DNA of 64,000 bases, taken from the NCBI GenBank assembly GCA_029204225.1, contig CM055095.1, forward strand, positions 15,716,049 through 15,780,048. Reading direction: 5' to 3'. Of this stretch, positions 22,221-34,080 are shown in pieces. Below the pieces are notes generated by a model. That model was not told the DNA's origin, ran no database searches, and saw nothing but the letters and a program-made list of their open reading frames with translations. This DNA is from Diphasiastrum complanatum. Taxonomy: Eukaryota; Streptophyta; Lycopodiopsida; Lycopodiales; Lycopodiaceae. Every line of letters starts with the position of its first letter. Position 1 is the stretch's first letter. The position numbers and the translations under genes were made by a program.

Positions 22221-25200
22221 GATCCTCCATGACATACCAATTGTCCCTCATCCACACACATCTCCACCACCAAAACTTGAACCACGTAGTTATACTATGA
22301 AAGAGAAAATGAAAATACCACTTCAAATTCAACCGCCAGGTGACCTCACCATTGTTCGAGAATTCCTGAGATTGCCTCTAGTCCTACACCAATCCCCAAT
22401 AAATTCCAAGCACCATCCCGACAAGAGAAAGGCAAGGCTCCCCTCGAATCTCTAGCCCATGATGTTCTTGCATACTTTAAGGACTATATGATCGAGGATG
22501 TCACAATCCAATTACCTCAAGCTCAACGTGAGCCAACTGGTAATTCACCCTACGAAGGCCCTGCACAAACCATAACTCTTTCCCTCAGTGAGTCAAATGA
22601 AACCAACGAATATCTTTTCCATGTCGGAGCTCCTCTCAATCACGAACAATGTAGACGGCTTGAAAAGCTCCTGCGAAAATATCGACATATCTTTGCCTGG
22701 ACCTATAAAGACATGAAAGGCATCTCACCCCAAGTAGTTGTGCATCATATCCCGCTTAAACCGGGTGTGAGACCCACTGCGAGTCGTCCATACAGATGCA
22801 ATCCCATCTATAAGGCCAAGATCAAAGAAGAATTACAACGCCTCTTAGATGCGGGATTTATCTCTGAAATTGAGCATACTGAGTGGGTCTCCCCAATTGT
22901 CATCGTCCCCAAGAAAAATGGAAAACTTCGCATCTGTGTTGATTTTAATAAACTTAACGTCGTCACTGAACGTGATCGTTTTCCATTACCTTTCCGAGAA
23001 TCCATCTTAGAAAATCTAGCAGGAGATGAGGCTTACTCCTTCTTAGATGGCTTTAGCGGATACAATATGATCCAAATCGCTGAAGAAGATCAACACAAAA
23101 TCGCGTTTGCCACAGAATGGGGAACCTTCTGTTGGAAAGTCATGCGCTTTGGTCTCTACAATGCTCCTAGCACCTTCCAAAGTGTTATGCAAGCGGCCTT
23201 TTCTCAGCAGATGGGCGATACCTTAGAAGTTTACTTGGACAATTTAGGAGCACATTCCGAAGAAATACGCCATCTGTCTGTGCTCAAAATTTTTCTTCGA
23301 CATCTCTCAATCCTGAAAAATGCCAGATTTGGGTAACCCATGGTATTGTGTTAGGACATATTATCTCACAAAATGGCATTCCCACTAACCCTGAAAAGAT
23401 TCTTATCATTCAAAATCTACCGGAACCGCGTACGATACGTGAAGTTTACTCCTTCCTTGGCCATGCCAACTACTATTGGTGCTTTATTTTCGATTTCGCT
23501 AACAAAGCACGCTTAATCTACAAAGTAGTTGTAGCTCCCAAATGGACGGATGAACAACGCGTCGCCTTTAATCAACTCAAAGAAGCCCTTACCAATGCAC
23601 CCATCCTCTGGGCTCCTGATTATTTTAAAGAATTCCATGTGCATACTGATGCATCCAAATATGCCATTGGAGCAATGCTCACCCAACCGGGAGAATTCAA
23701 AAAGGACTACCCAATTCGTTTTCTTAGTCGACAATTGATACCTGCTGAAGTCAATTATACCACTACCGAACGCGAAGCCTTGGCAATGGTATATGCAGTT
23801 CAGAAGTTTCACCATTATCTTCTAGGAAAAGTCTTTGTGTTCCTCATTGATCATCAAGCACTGTTGTATCTTATCAACAAGACGTGCACCACAGGCCGTA
23901 TTACTAGATGGATCCTATTATTGCGAGAATTTGAGTTTAGGATCGTGGTTCGTAAGGGAGTTCAGCATTTTTTAGCAGACCATCTATCCCGAATCCCTAA
24001 CCTTTCTACCCCTGATCAAGGCGTCAACGATGATTTGCCAGATGCAATACTTTTCCAAGTTGACTCTACACCTGTATGGGCTAAAGAAATTATCGAATAT
24101 TTAACTTCAGGGTAGATGGATCCTTCTTTCTCTAAACCTGAACAACGTGCATTGGTCCTCAAAACTAAACCTTATACGTTAATCGTAGGACAACTCTACA
24201 AGCAAGGGTTAGATGGAATTATCCGACGATGTCTTACTGAAGGAGAAATACCCTCTATAATTTCCCTCACTCATGAAGGTATTGGTGCCGGCCATTTCTC
24301 TTCAGAAACAACTGCTAAGAAAATCCTCTTCGCTGGTTTTTGGTGGCCAACACTCTTCAAGGATATGCACAATTACACTAAGGCTTGTGATGTCTGCCAA
24401 TGCGCCAAACGCCTTCAAAAAACAGACTACATGCCTCTACACCCCGTAACCACTGATCAAGCTTTCCAAAAATGGGGAATTGATTATGTCGGACCTATTA
24501 GTCCGGCTGCTCGACACACACAATCATCATAGTAGCTACGGACTATTGCACCAAATGGGCTGAAGCAAGAGCTGTTCGCAATGCTGACGCTTGTTCTACT
24601 GCCAAATTTCTCTATGAATAGGTTATAGCTCGGTTCGGATGTCCTCTAGAGCTTATCAGTGATAGGGGTACACATTTAATTAACTCTATCATAGCAGATC
24701 TTATTTCCAAATTTTTTGTGGTACATCGCAAAAGTTTCCCATACTATCCACGTTGCAATGGCCAGGCAGAATCTAGCAATAAAATCCTATGTGGAATTCT
24801 CACCAAAATCGTCGAATTCAGCCGATCTGATTGGGAACTCAAACTCCATGCTGCTCTCTGGGCTTATCGCACCACCCCGAAGCGAGCTACAGGCTTAACC
24901 CCTTTCCAGCTCACATATGGCCAAGAAGTCGTTATGCCTGTGGAATTCCATATCCCCTCCCTTCGAGTAGCCTATAACCTTGAGCTCGATACTCCTCAGA
25001 ATCTAGCAAATAGGTTATTCCATTTGGAGCAACTTTGTGAAACACGAAGAATCAGCATCCATGCTCAACAAGTCCACAAATGATGACAAAAAGCATGGCA
25101 TGATTGATCATTGAAACTTAGAGATTTTCAGATTGGAGATAAGGTCCTGCTATACCAGGCCAAAGCCTTCAAAGGCAAACTGAAATTTTTTGGCCAAGGA

Positions 25201-26690
25201 GCTTATGTCATTAAAAAAATCTTTGCCTATGGATATGTCCAACTCCAAACCCTTTAAGGCGATATCCTCGACACTGTAGTCAATGGGAGTTGACTGAGAA
25301 AGTACAATGAACCCTGTTTTTATCTTGATATGTATTAGCTATTTTTTTTCCTACTGTTTTTCTTCCTTTTTATTGTCTGCATGCCATTTTGACAACATTT
25401 TTGCTGTGCTTTCTTGTTCCACCCAACAAGATACTATCAGATCAGGTATACCAACAGTCTTCTCTGAGAAAACCACAAAAGTCATTTGTTTCACAACATC
25501 TTAGATAGAATTCGCCTAGCCTCTATTTCACAAAGCACGATCCATTTTTGGCCTCCGCGAATTCTGTCTCAGATAAAAAAAAATGTCTAAAAATAAAAAA
25601 ATGTAGTTTTATTCATGAGATATCCATCCTCAGAATTCGCAGACAATTCGCTGCAGCTCAAATTGATCCTCACGATTTCTCTGCTATCTCTGCGAATTTC
25701 GATCAGACACATTTTTGCATTGTCAGACATTTTTTTTTTCTTTTGGCATAAAAAATCCCTTACAAAAATTTGCGGGCCCTCATAACGTCGCCTCAAAATT
25801 TGCGACCATCCTTACCAAATCGTGGACACTGAGGAAGATTTATGGGTGAAGTTGCGAATTTCTGCTAAAAAAAAGTCTATATATAGTCCTCCACCTTCTC
25901 TCCACGAGTTCATTTTAGATTGTTGCTCTCGAGTTCATGCCAAATTTTTTCAAAATTTTCAAAATTCTTAGAGCAATCTAAAATCATTGCTATCATGGCT
26001 TCCCACGATTCAGGGAATTGCCATTCCAGTGGTGGCCTATCAAACGCTGGCCCAAAAGCTGAAAGTTACAATAGAGCCACACTCAAAATTACAACAATCA
26101 TACATTGCTTCCGTCGAGGCCCTAAACCAGCACATAGCCACCCTGGAAGAATCCTTAAAGGCTGATGCCCAGTCGACCCCGTCGGTGCATGTAGAGCACG
26201 TCCAATTCCATGATTCGGGGCACCACTTTGATGGACCAGATGGTGGAGATGGAGCAAGATTCCAACAACCTCCTCCTGCAACTCAAGGCTCCGCATTTCA
26301 AGGCAAGGAACTCAAACACCAACCAATCCGTCGGGCTCTGGGGGTACCAGCTCCCAGCATTATCGTTTCCCTTCCACCGCTTCTAACCCTCTCGACACCA
26401 CTAACCCCACCTTCATTCCACAACAATTTTCTCTTGAATCACAAAGAATTGTAGAAGCTAACTCCTCGCCTCCTCTCTCTCCTGAACCCGATCCACAAAC
26501 CGAACACGAGACTACCTCTGAAGCACCAACCATCCAGCACAGAATCACGCCCAGAGAACCAAGCAAGGAGTTGTGCATCTCTCAGGAGTTTGCAAAGAAG
26601 TATCCAACAACCAAAGAGCGAGGTGGCTACATACTGCCAGATGACGTACTCCTCAAACCCAAGCATGATATTCATCAACTCTCAATCAAT

Positions 26691-27325
26691 GTCAAGTGAC
26701 TAACCACAATTTGGAACTAACCTCAAGCAATCCAGCCAAGCACTACCATTGAGTGACATTAGCCACAAGAAGCAAGACATACAAGCCAACCCAACCCACT
26801 AACCATAACATGGAGTAACAACATTCACACTCACTAACACCAAAATAGAACTTGACTCCAAAGGATAACTAATCAACATTCTCTCTCAAACAAACAAGCT
26901 CTCAAAAGTCAACTCCCAAATGTAGCAACTCTTAAAATTACTAACATACAAAAGTACTAACATTTTAAATACAAGGAGTTGGCTCCTTCTTATAGGAAAA
27001 TCCAATGCATCCCCTTCACAATGCCATCTTGCCATTCTTCATGCCCTTCAAGCCCTCTTTGCCATTTGTCCCCAACCCATTAGATAGTACACCTAGTGGC
27101 CTCCATAAGAAACTTGACCAATATTTTTGACGGTTTTTTTTTTTTTTGAAAAGTTAATTTCTTACTTTTAAATTGTGTCTAGCCACTTTAAGGGCGGGCT
27201 GGGACCCAAATCTACGGCAAATTTGTGCCAATTTTTCTCTAATAACCAGGTTTCATATGCCGGTTTTTCAGGTATTGTGAACTTAAGCTTCAATGTTAGC
27301 CTGATTTTCCGTGCGAAAATATCGG
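26691..27325. other. No gene seen between element B and the copia fragments
   Basis: AT-rich with CACTAACC-like words. No LTR, coding or RNA feature could be supported. Confidence 0.45.
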
Positions 27326-28475
27326 CTAACAGGAAAGCTTGGTCACATATGCAATATCACAAGAGTTTGCACTCTCTCTTGGATCCAATTTGTAGTTACC
27401 CTTAAATCGAGATCCACATGCAATAATGTCATCTTCTTTCTTGATTACATAAGTGTCAATATGAAATTTGACATCAAGGCCATTACCAAGCAATTGGCCA
27501 ACACTAATAAAATTCTTAGTGATCTTTGAAACAAAGAGCACATTATTGAGAGACAAAACTTTGGAAGATGCAACTTTCAAGGGAATACTCCCTACTCCTT
27601 CAATTTTTCATTCACAATCCTTTGCAATATAGATAGATTTCTTGACTCCTTTATAAGGCATAAGAGTAGAAAAGTATTCCTTGGAGCTAATATATGAGAG
27701 GAATCTCCTCTATCAATATACCACATACCATCCTTTTTTAAAGGAGAAGAAGATAAGCTTGATACCATAAGAGAGCCTTCTCCATCACTTGCAATTGCAT
27801 CACTTTCTCTCTCATTAGAGATGTAATTGGTTCTTTTTCTTGAAGAAGTTTGTGGCATAATGGCCTTTTTGCCATAAAAGAAACACTCGATCTTCCTTTT
27901 TTTCAATTTTGATGTAGAAGCTTGAGAGGAATTCTCCTCATCTCCATCTTTGTCCTTGTCTTTGGATTTGTCTTTGTTGAATAGTTGTTGGTGTTGACCT
28001 TTGATCCTCCCTTTGTGCTTGTCTTTGACAAATAAAGCTTTGCCATCTCCATCATGATTGATTGAGAGTTTGTCCATCCTCATAAGCTTGTTTTCTTGTC
28101 TACACTCTTCAGTAATAAGTACACCTTGTAAGGCCTCCATACTTGGTAGCTCTTCCTTGATAACATATGATTGGACAAGATTATCAAATTCATCTCTCAA
28201 GCCATTGAGGATGACTTGCACGATGACCGACCAATCGGGTATGGCTGAACAATCGATAGCCAAACAATCGATGATAGCCGAATAAGAGAAGGTGGCCAAC
28301 AAAGAAGAGATGGCCAAACTATCGGCGAACATTGTCACTGATTCCTTTGTATTTTTGCAAACTTTCAAGAAACATGTGTATTTCTATAGAGTACGCGACT
28401 GTACAAATATTTACAACAGCTTAATGGATGGATCTAGATTAGCAGAGAATAGGGATGGAGAGGATAGAAATCCAA
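27326..28475 (-). mobile_element. Ty1/copia fragment: LTR start plus gag and pre-integrase parts, broken
   Basis: On the minus strand the pieces are a short LTR beginning (TGTTGGATTTC at about 28475), gag-like sequence (28368-27592: NGLRDEFDNLVQSYVIKEEL, a lysine-rich stretch) and a protease to pre-integrase part (27580-27326: LSLNNVLFVSKITKNFISVG). It is broken in several places and no 3' part is present. Confidence 0.75.
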
Positions 28476-29010
28476 CACCTCCCCTTAATCTGGATCCTTC
28501 AATGCCTTGATTTTCAAATTCAAGATAGCACATAAATTCTTGTGTGCTTCATGATTTAACCCTTTTGTAAATATATCAGCTACCATGTATTGGGTTCTGC
28601 AAAATTTTAGACTTACCTCCTTGTTGAGTATCTTGCTTCTGATATAGTGGTACTTAATCTCGATGTGCTTGTTCCTATAGTGAAATCTAGGATTGATCGA
28701 TAATGTAATAGCACTCTGATTCTCGCATTGAATTATTGTTGGAGCTGATTGTCTGAGACCAATATCAAACAATAAATTCCTCAACCAAATTGTCTCTTTA
28801 GTAGCTTGAGAGGCTGCAATGTATTCTGATTCTGTAGATGACATTGCAATGGAGGTTTATTTTTTACTATTCCAAGATATTGGACCATTGTTGAATAGGA
28901 AGACATATCCAGAGGTTGATTTTTTGGTGTCGTCATCTCCTGCCCAATTTGCATCTGTATATCCATTAAAGGTATGGATATCAGCAACTCTTGGATTTTT
29001 ATAAGCATAC
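28476..29010 (-). mobile_element. Ty1/copia RNase H fragment with polypurine end
   Basis: The minus strand encodes SSTESEYIAASQATKETIWL, the IEIKYHYIR and VADIFTKGLNHEAH motifs of copia RNase H, and ends with KDPD followed by a GGGGAGG polypurine tract directly before an LTR start TGTTGGATTTC. It is adjacent to the previous fragment, so a 3' end of one copy sits against a 5' end with the same LTR start, a common result of recombination or nested copies. Confidence 0.85.
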
Positions 29011-29927
29011 TCTCACGTTGGTCATATCTCTGAGAGTCTGGAAAACTTTCATTGATCCAGGAGTATGGTGTAATCAGTGGGACCCTCAAGATTACCTGAT
29101 TACTCACATAAGGACAATGTGGGTCCTTTCCTTGTAGGGCTTTCTGGCTAGACCATCCCCCGTCATGAACTTTTTCCCCTAACACACGACCACTATGGGC
29201 AAGGCTGAAGATGCAAATGACATGCCATGCTTCCCCGGATGGCACCGAAATAGACGAGACAGAATCTGAAGGTGAAAAGCTCCACAGAAAGCCAAGATCC
29301 ACGAGAGCAGCCACCTAGTCTCAACAAACTTCCTCTGGGTCGACAGATTCACAAGTTGGCAGCTCTACGTCCGATACGGATTCCCAACAACACTCATCAC
29401 CACATCATGCCACAGATGGTGTAGATGGTGCAGATGGTGCTAACACTTCACTAGCTGCAGCCACACCAGTGGATTCACAGGTTAATCCGACAGTTTCAGT
29501 TGCAACTCCACCGCTACTAAGTACCATGCTAGTGCCACCAAGATCACCAATGGCAAATCCAATCCAGACAGGATATTTGGCGACAACTGCAGATCAAGCA
29601 CAAACAATAGTTGAAGTCCAAATAAACCTCACATCCCCACCAACACAATTTTTGGGAGGGGAGGAAGATGGGAATACCATTCCCAACGAGACATCAGCCA
29701 TACAACAAGAGCAACCCAAGCACATCCATGTTATTATGGAAAGTTCATCCTACTTTGATGTTGCGGACCTAATCAACATAGAGGCGACATCAACGAAAGA
29801 AAGAAAGACCAACTGGGGGGAAGTCAGATCTTGCCAGATCCCATCGCCACCTCCACCCAACATGTTGATCCACCCATCACTCTCACACCCACCACTACCC
29901 ATTAGGGCCCTTTTTGGACTCAAAAAG

Positions 29928-30074
29928 GGCCTCTTCACTAATTATAATTAGTGTTAATGACGACATGTGTACCAATAAGAGAGTGACAACTGAGATTAAA
30001 AAAAGGGCCTCTTCACTAATTATAATTAGTGTTAATGACAACATGTGTACCAATAAGAGAGTGACAACTGAGAT
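29928..30074 (+). repeat. 77-bp tandem duplication next to the left end of element O
   Basis: GGGCCTCTTCACTAATTATA recurs at 29928 and 30005. The units, including ACATGTGTACCAATAAGAGA, are almost identical. The duplication repeats the inner part of the left terminal hairpin. Confidence 0.9.
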
Positions 30075-30217
30075 GGAATGGTCCATATGACATGGCACAT
30101 CCAATGGTCCAAATTAGATCTCCAAATTCTAACCCACCCACTAACTATCCTCTAACTTTACTTCCTCAACCCTTATTAATGATGATAGGACATGGCTCTA
30201 GTTTAAATTTTTATGAA

Positions 30218-30728
30218 AATATAGCGACATTTTTCAAGGCCTCCAAAAGCCTTTTTTATTAACTCATAATGTCGAAAAAGAGGGCCCAATATCTCCTTGG
30301 GCCCCCATATGGAAAAAGAAAATTCAAAAAAAATGGGAGAGGGAGGGATTGGGGTACAATTCCCCCCTCCCTCCTCCTTTGCAAATGTACCCCCCTTTGT
30401 ACATGGTCCCCCCCCCCCCCCCCCTCCTTTGTACGTCCTGGCTTGCTGGCCGCCCATCCTTCCACTCCGGGCTGCTGGGCTACTTCGGGGCACATGTTCA
30501 GGGAATGCGACCTCCCCTTCTCTCTCACATGTCCCTCCCCTCCTCCACGCTGGCACCCCTTCCCTCTCACGTTGTCCCCGCATGCCCACCCGAGCCCCAA
30601 TCCCCTCTCCCCCATTTATTTTTTAATTTTTTTCAATATGGGGGCCCAAGGAAATATTGGGCCCCCTTTTTTGACATTCTGAGTTAATAAAAAAGGCTTT
30701 TAAAGGCCTTAAAAAATGTCGCTATATT
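30218..30728. mobile_element. Second foldback (MITE-like) element nested in element O
   Basis: AATATAGCGACATTTTT at 30218 is matched inversely by AAAAAATGTCGCTATATT ending at 30728. The inverted similarity extends imperfectly for about 130 bp on each side, including GGGCCCAATAT and AAAAAGGCTTTT-type words. The interior (30360-30590) is strongly C-rich with a run of 17 C at 30408-30424. Overlapping ORFs on both strands are products of the palindrome and of the C-rich composition. Confidence 0.8.
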
Positions 30729-32069
30729 GGATTTAGAATTTTAGATTACATTAAAATCATTTGTCCTTGCTATATTACACTAGGTCTACGTGAAGCCTAT
30801 TGACTTCTGAGTTAACCCATGGTGAACTGCCACATAGGACAATTAGTCAGTTAATTAATCCTAATTAGCAAACATGTTTAGGCAAGGAAGAGGCCCTTTT
30901 TGAGTCCAAAAAGGGCCCTAATGACTAGTGGCATTCCTCCATTTTCACCATTACCACCCCCATGTCCCTCTTAAACTCTATTTTTTGGACTAACGCCACC
31001 TCACCATGCCCCTGATAGATATTCCATTCTTTCTAACCCTGGCGAGCTCTCAGAGGTAGCCAAACACTCTAAAGTTAAGCCTATCTAAAACCAGCTACCA
31101 TGTACACTGGTTCGTGCAAAGTCAAGCAGCAAGAACAAATCATAACAGAGCAGCGAAAACAGATCAAGGAAAACAAAAACGAGATTGAGGAGAAGAAGAT
31201 CTCAGTAATCGAACTACAAGCCACCATGGCCAAGCGAGCCGAAGATCTGAATGAGGTCCAGAATCAACTTAATAAGCAACAGATGAGCCAGATCGGCTAA
31301 GCTCGAGACGATCCTCTGGTGCGATGATGATTGATACCCCTCCCGTGAAGCCAGAAGATATCCAGGTTCAGGCCCCTCAAGCCTCAACGATCTGAATGGA
31401 AAAATATATCAAGTTTATTCAAGAGAGAGAGGCTGACAAAAAGAACTTCAAATGTGTTGCGAAAAAACAAGCAAAGGTCATTCTAGAGTCCTAGAAGCAG
31501 TTGGAAGAAGTGACGAAGGCCATGCAACAAGTTTTGGACAAAGTGAACCAGCTCTGGAACACGACATGCAAGGCCCAAGTGGGAATTTCTGATCAGAAGC
31601 CAAAGGACAATGACGGAGATGACGGAGCTGTTGAATACGACGGGCCCACCCATCAGTTAGATGGTAGCTCGGGATCATATGGCAAAAAGACTGAAGTTGT
31701 CTTTGGGAGCTTCTCTGCCCCCCCACCTAACTATCAAACTTCCCATTTTTTCGCATTTGATTTTTCCCAAACCTTCATCCCCACGTACCCCACCCCAACC
31801 ATCATTCTTCCATTCAACTCTAAATTGACTTTTGAGACCACATCAAGGGCCTCCCGAGACGTACAAGGCCCGACGAGACGAGTTCGTAAAACAACTTAGC
31901 TCTCTTGGCACCGCATACAACCTTGTTGAAAATCCCATACCTAGTCCACCAGCCAAACTCATGACATCCTCACCAGATCATAGCCCACCTGACCTCCCTG
32001 AAACTAACACTAACGTTGGAGAGTTTGACGACCCCCAGGCTGATCAACCAGACCCCCAAAGATTCTCAC

Positions 32070-32879
32070 TATTAATAACTATGCAAACACAGAGAAAATA
32101 TAAAAATGGAAGTAAAACTCCATGGCATGTGTTTTGTAAGTCCACGTATGAGAATCTGTCAATAAACTTTCACCATGGCATGTGTTTTGTAAGTCCATGA
32201 GTAGAAGCTTAAAATAATAAAATAACTTAAATTTAGATTTAGAACTTAGACTTAAGAAACTTAAAATTAGAAACTCTTGTCTTAAGTTTTCTTAAGTTAG
32301 AAACTTTTTGAAGTTCTAAGTCCTAAGTTAGAAGTTCTAGAAAGACTAGAAATAAGTTAATCCCATAAGTTAGTAGATACTTATGGAAGACCCTCCTTGC
32401 CATAAAAGGAGAGGTATTTGCCATGTAAAGGACACTTTTGAGATTAAGCTACCAAGCTCTCTATTTTTGAGACTATCTCTCTATTTCATTTGTGTTCCCT
32501 TTGGGAAGGTGCATAGCTTGAGGGAAGGTGCTCGAGCCTCCTCTTGCCTCCTTCTCATCGGTTTGTATTGTGCCACGTATTTATTTGACTGATTACTAGT
32601 AAGCCGCAATCTATCATTCCATTTCCCTTGTGGGTGTTATTTAGGATCTAGTTTAGTAACCTTGCTAGTTGGGTAAGCCTTAGCAATGATTGGTTACTTA
32701 TTGTTTTAGATGTTTCATTTCCGTTTCGGGCACTAGTTGGGCAAGTCTTAGTGCATTCATTTTCGTTAACTATTTTCGTTTGAAGATTTTGGTAGGAACT
32801 TCAAAGGTGGACGATCCTCTCTATACTACACCACATCGTGAGTAGATCTAGCCAACGCAAATAAGATTTACTTCCAACA
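32070..32879 (+). repeat. 5' LTR of element C
   Basis: 810 bp, ending TTACTTCCAACA before the primer site. It aligns over its length with 37241-38056. The start is set by alignment to the TGTTAGCAAC start of the 3' LTR and by the CTCAC flank. Confidence 0.9.
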
Positions 32880-34080
32880 TTGGCGTCGTTGCCGCTTTTT
32901 AAGTTTTTTTTACCTAGCTTCTTTTTCTTTTGTTTTTCGCCTCCGTGTTTGTGTGCTTGCTTGCTTGCCCTGCTCCTCATACTACATCATGTCTCGAGAC
33001 TATGTTGAATCTTCCAATCCGGCTCCTCCATGACTAGAATGCACACCAAAGTACGATGGAGAATCTGACCTAGTTAGATTTTTCCAAGACTTTGATAATG
33101 CATGCCGTTTCTATGGAGATACCTCTAAAACCGAAAAGCTTCAACCATTCCCGATGGTACTCTATGGAACATCCAAAGAGTGGTATCTCAACCTTGAAGC
33201 TCCTGATCTTGCTTCTTGGACTAATCTCAAGGACGCTCTCATCAAGCATTCCAAACCATCCAAACTGACTCAAAGCCCATTCATCCAAATTACCCATATC
33301 AAGATGCGTCGCGAAGAATCGGTTCGAAACTACATTGAGCGTTTTAAACGTCTCAAAGTATAATGCGTTGACGAAAATATCACTGAACGAATGGCCATCA
33401 AATTGTTCTTGGTTGGATTGCCTAAAAACATCCGCCGTGAAACAAAACTCGTTGACCTTTATGATCAACTTAAAGACATAATGACTGATGCTATCCGTGA
33501 AGAAGACGAAGGTTCTTATGATGACTTTGACCATCATGAAAAGAAATCTAATAATCTCGACCGTCTTAATCACCCAAAGACTGAAAATGTTGTCCAATCT
33601 TTTGAACTTCTGCAGCAAATGGAAACCTGGCAGAAAGCTCAACAAACTCATATGGATAAACTCACTGCTGATTTCCAAACCGCCATGAAACATATTACTA
33701 AAAAATCTTTTCCAGCAAGAGAGAATGTCTGGTGTCCGATTTGAGCATTAGAATCATCTCCACGATTTCTCTGTCATCTTCGTGAATTTTGATTAGATCC
33801 ATTTTTGTACTGTCAACCATTTCACTCATTTTTGTACAAAAAAATCACTTACAAAAATTCGCCGACCCTCAGAATAGTCCCTCCAAATTTGCGAACGTCA
33901 CTAGGAAATCGTGGACACTGAGGACGATTTTTGGGTGGTTGCGAATTCCTGACCAAAAAGTTCTATATATAGGCCTCCCCATCCTCTCCACAAATTCATT
34001 CTAGATTCCTGCTACCAAGTTCATGCTGAAATTTTTCAGAATTTTCAAAACTTCTCGAGCAATCTAGAATCACTGCTATC

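Larger units (their letters stand above)
16903..26690 (+). mobile_element. Ty3/gypsy element B (non-chromovirus, Tat/Athila-like), broken
   Basis: Parts in order: an LTR 3' portion (16903-17231) similar to the LTRs of element C; primer site TTGGCGTCGTTGCCG (17232-17246); a leader; gag (about 18086-19842) with a gag domain and a CxxC-type knuckle region; protease (about 19993-20391); an antisense insertion (20846-21400) with repeated protease/linker DNA on both sides; reverse transcriptase (22488-23336); RNase H (23348-24115); integrase (24116 to about 25300); a 3' untranslated stretch; and part of an extra 3' ORF (25990-26690). The 3' LTR was not found. It is broken in about eight to ten places. 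The primer site and the extra 3' ORF argue for a Tat/Athila-type lineage, but the exact clade is uncertain. Confidence 0.87.
29901..30923. mobile_element. Foldback DNA element O with perfect 36-bp terminal inverted repeats
   Basis: The ends 29901-29936 and 30888-30923 are exact reverse complements over 36 bp, starting CATTAGGGCCC. Each end is itself nearly palindromic (GGCCCTTTTT, six bases, AAAAAGGGCC), so each can form its own hairpin. No clear target duplication is visible. There is no transposase ORF, so the element is non-autonomous. The superfamily is undetermined (hAT- or Mutator-like are possibilities). Confidence 0.8.

Noticed and set aside
30203-30687. Overlapping ORFs of 109-137 codons on both strands
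   Set aside because: They lie across a palindromic, C-rich foldback element. The products are low-complexity Pro, Gly and Ser and mirror each other across the inverted repeat.
33070-33693. 207-codon minus-strand ORF
   Set aside because: It is the antisense shadow of the gag region of element C, which is recognisable on the plus strand.
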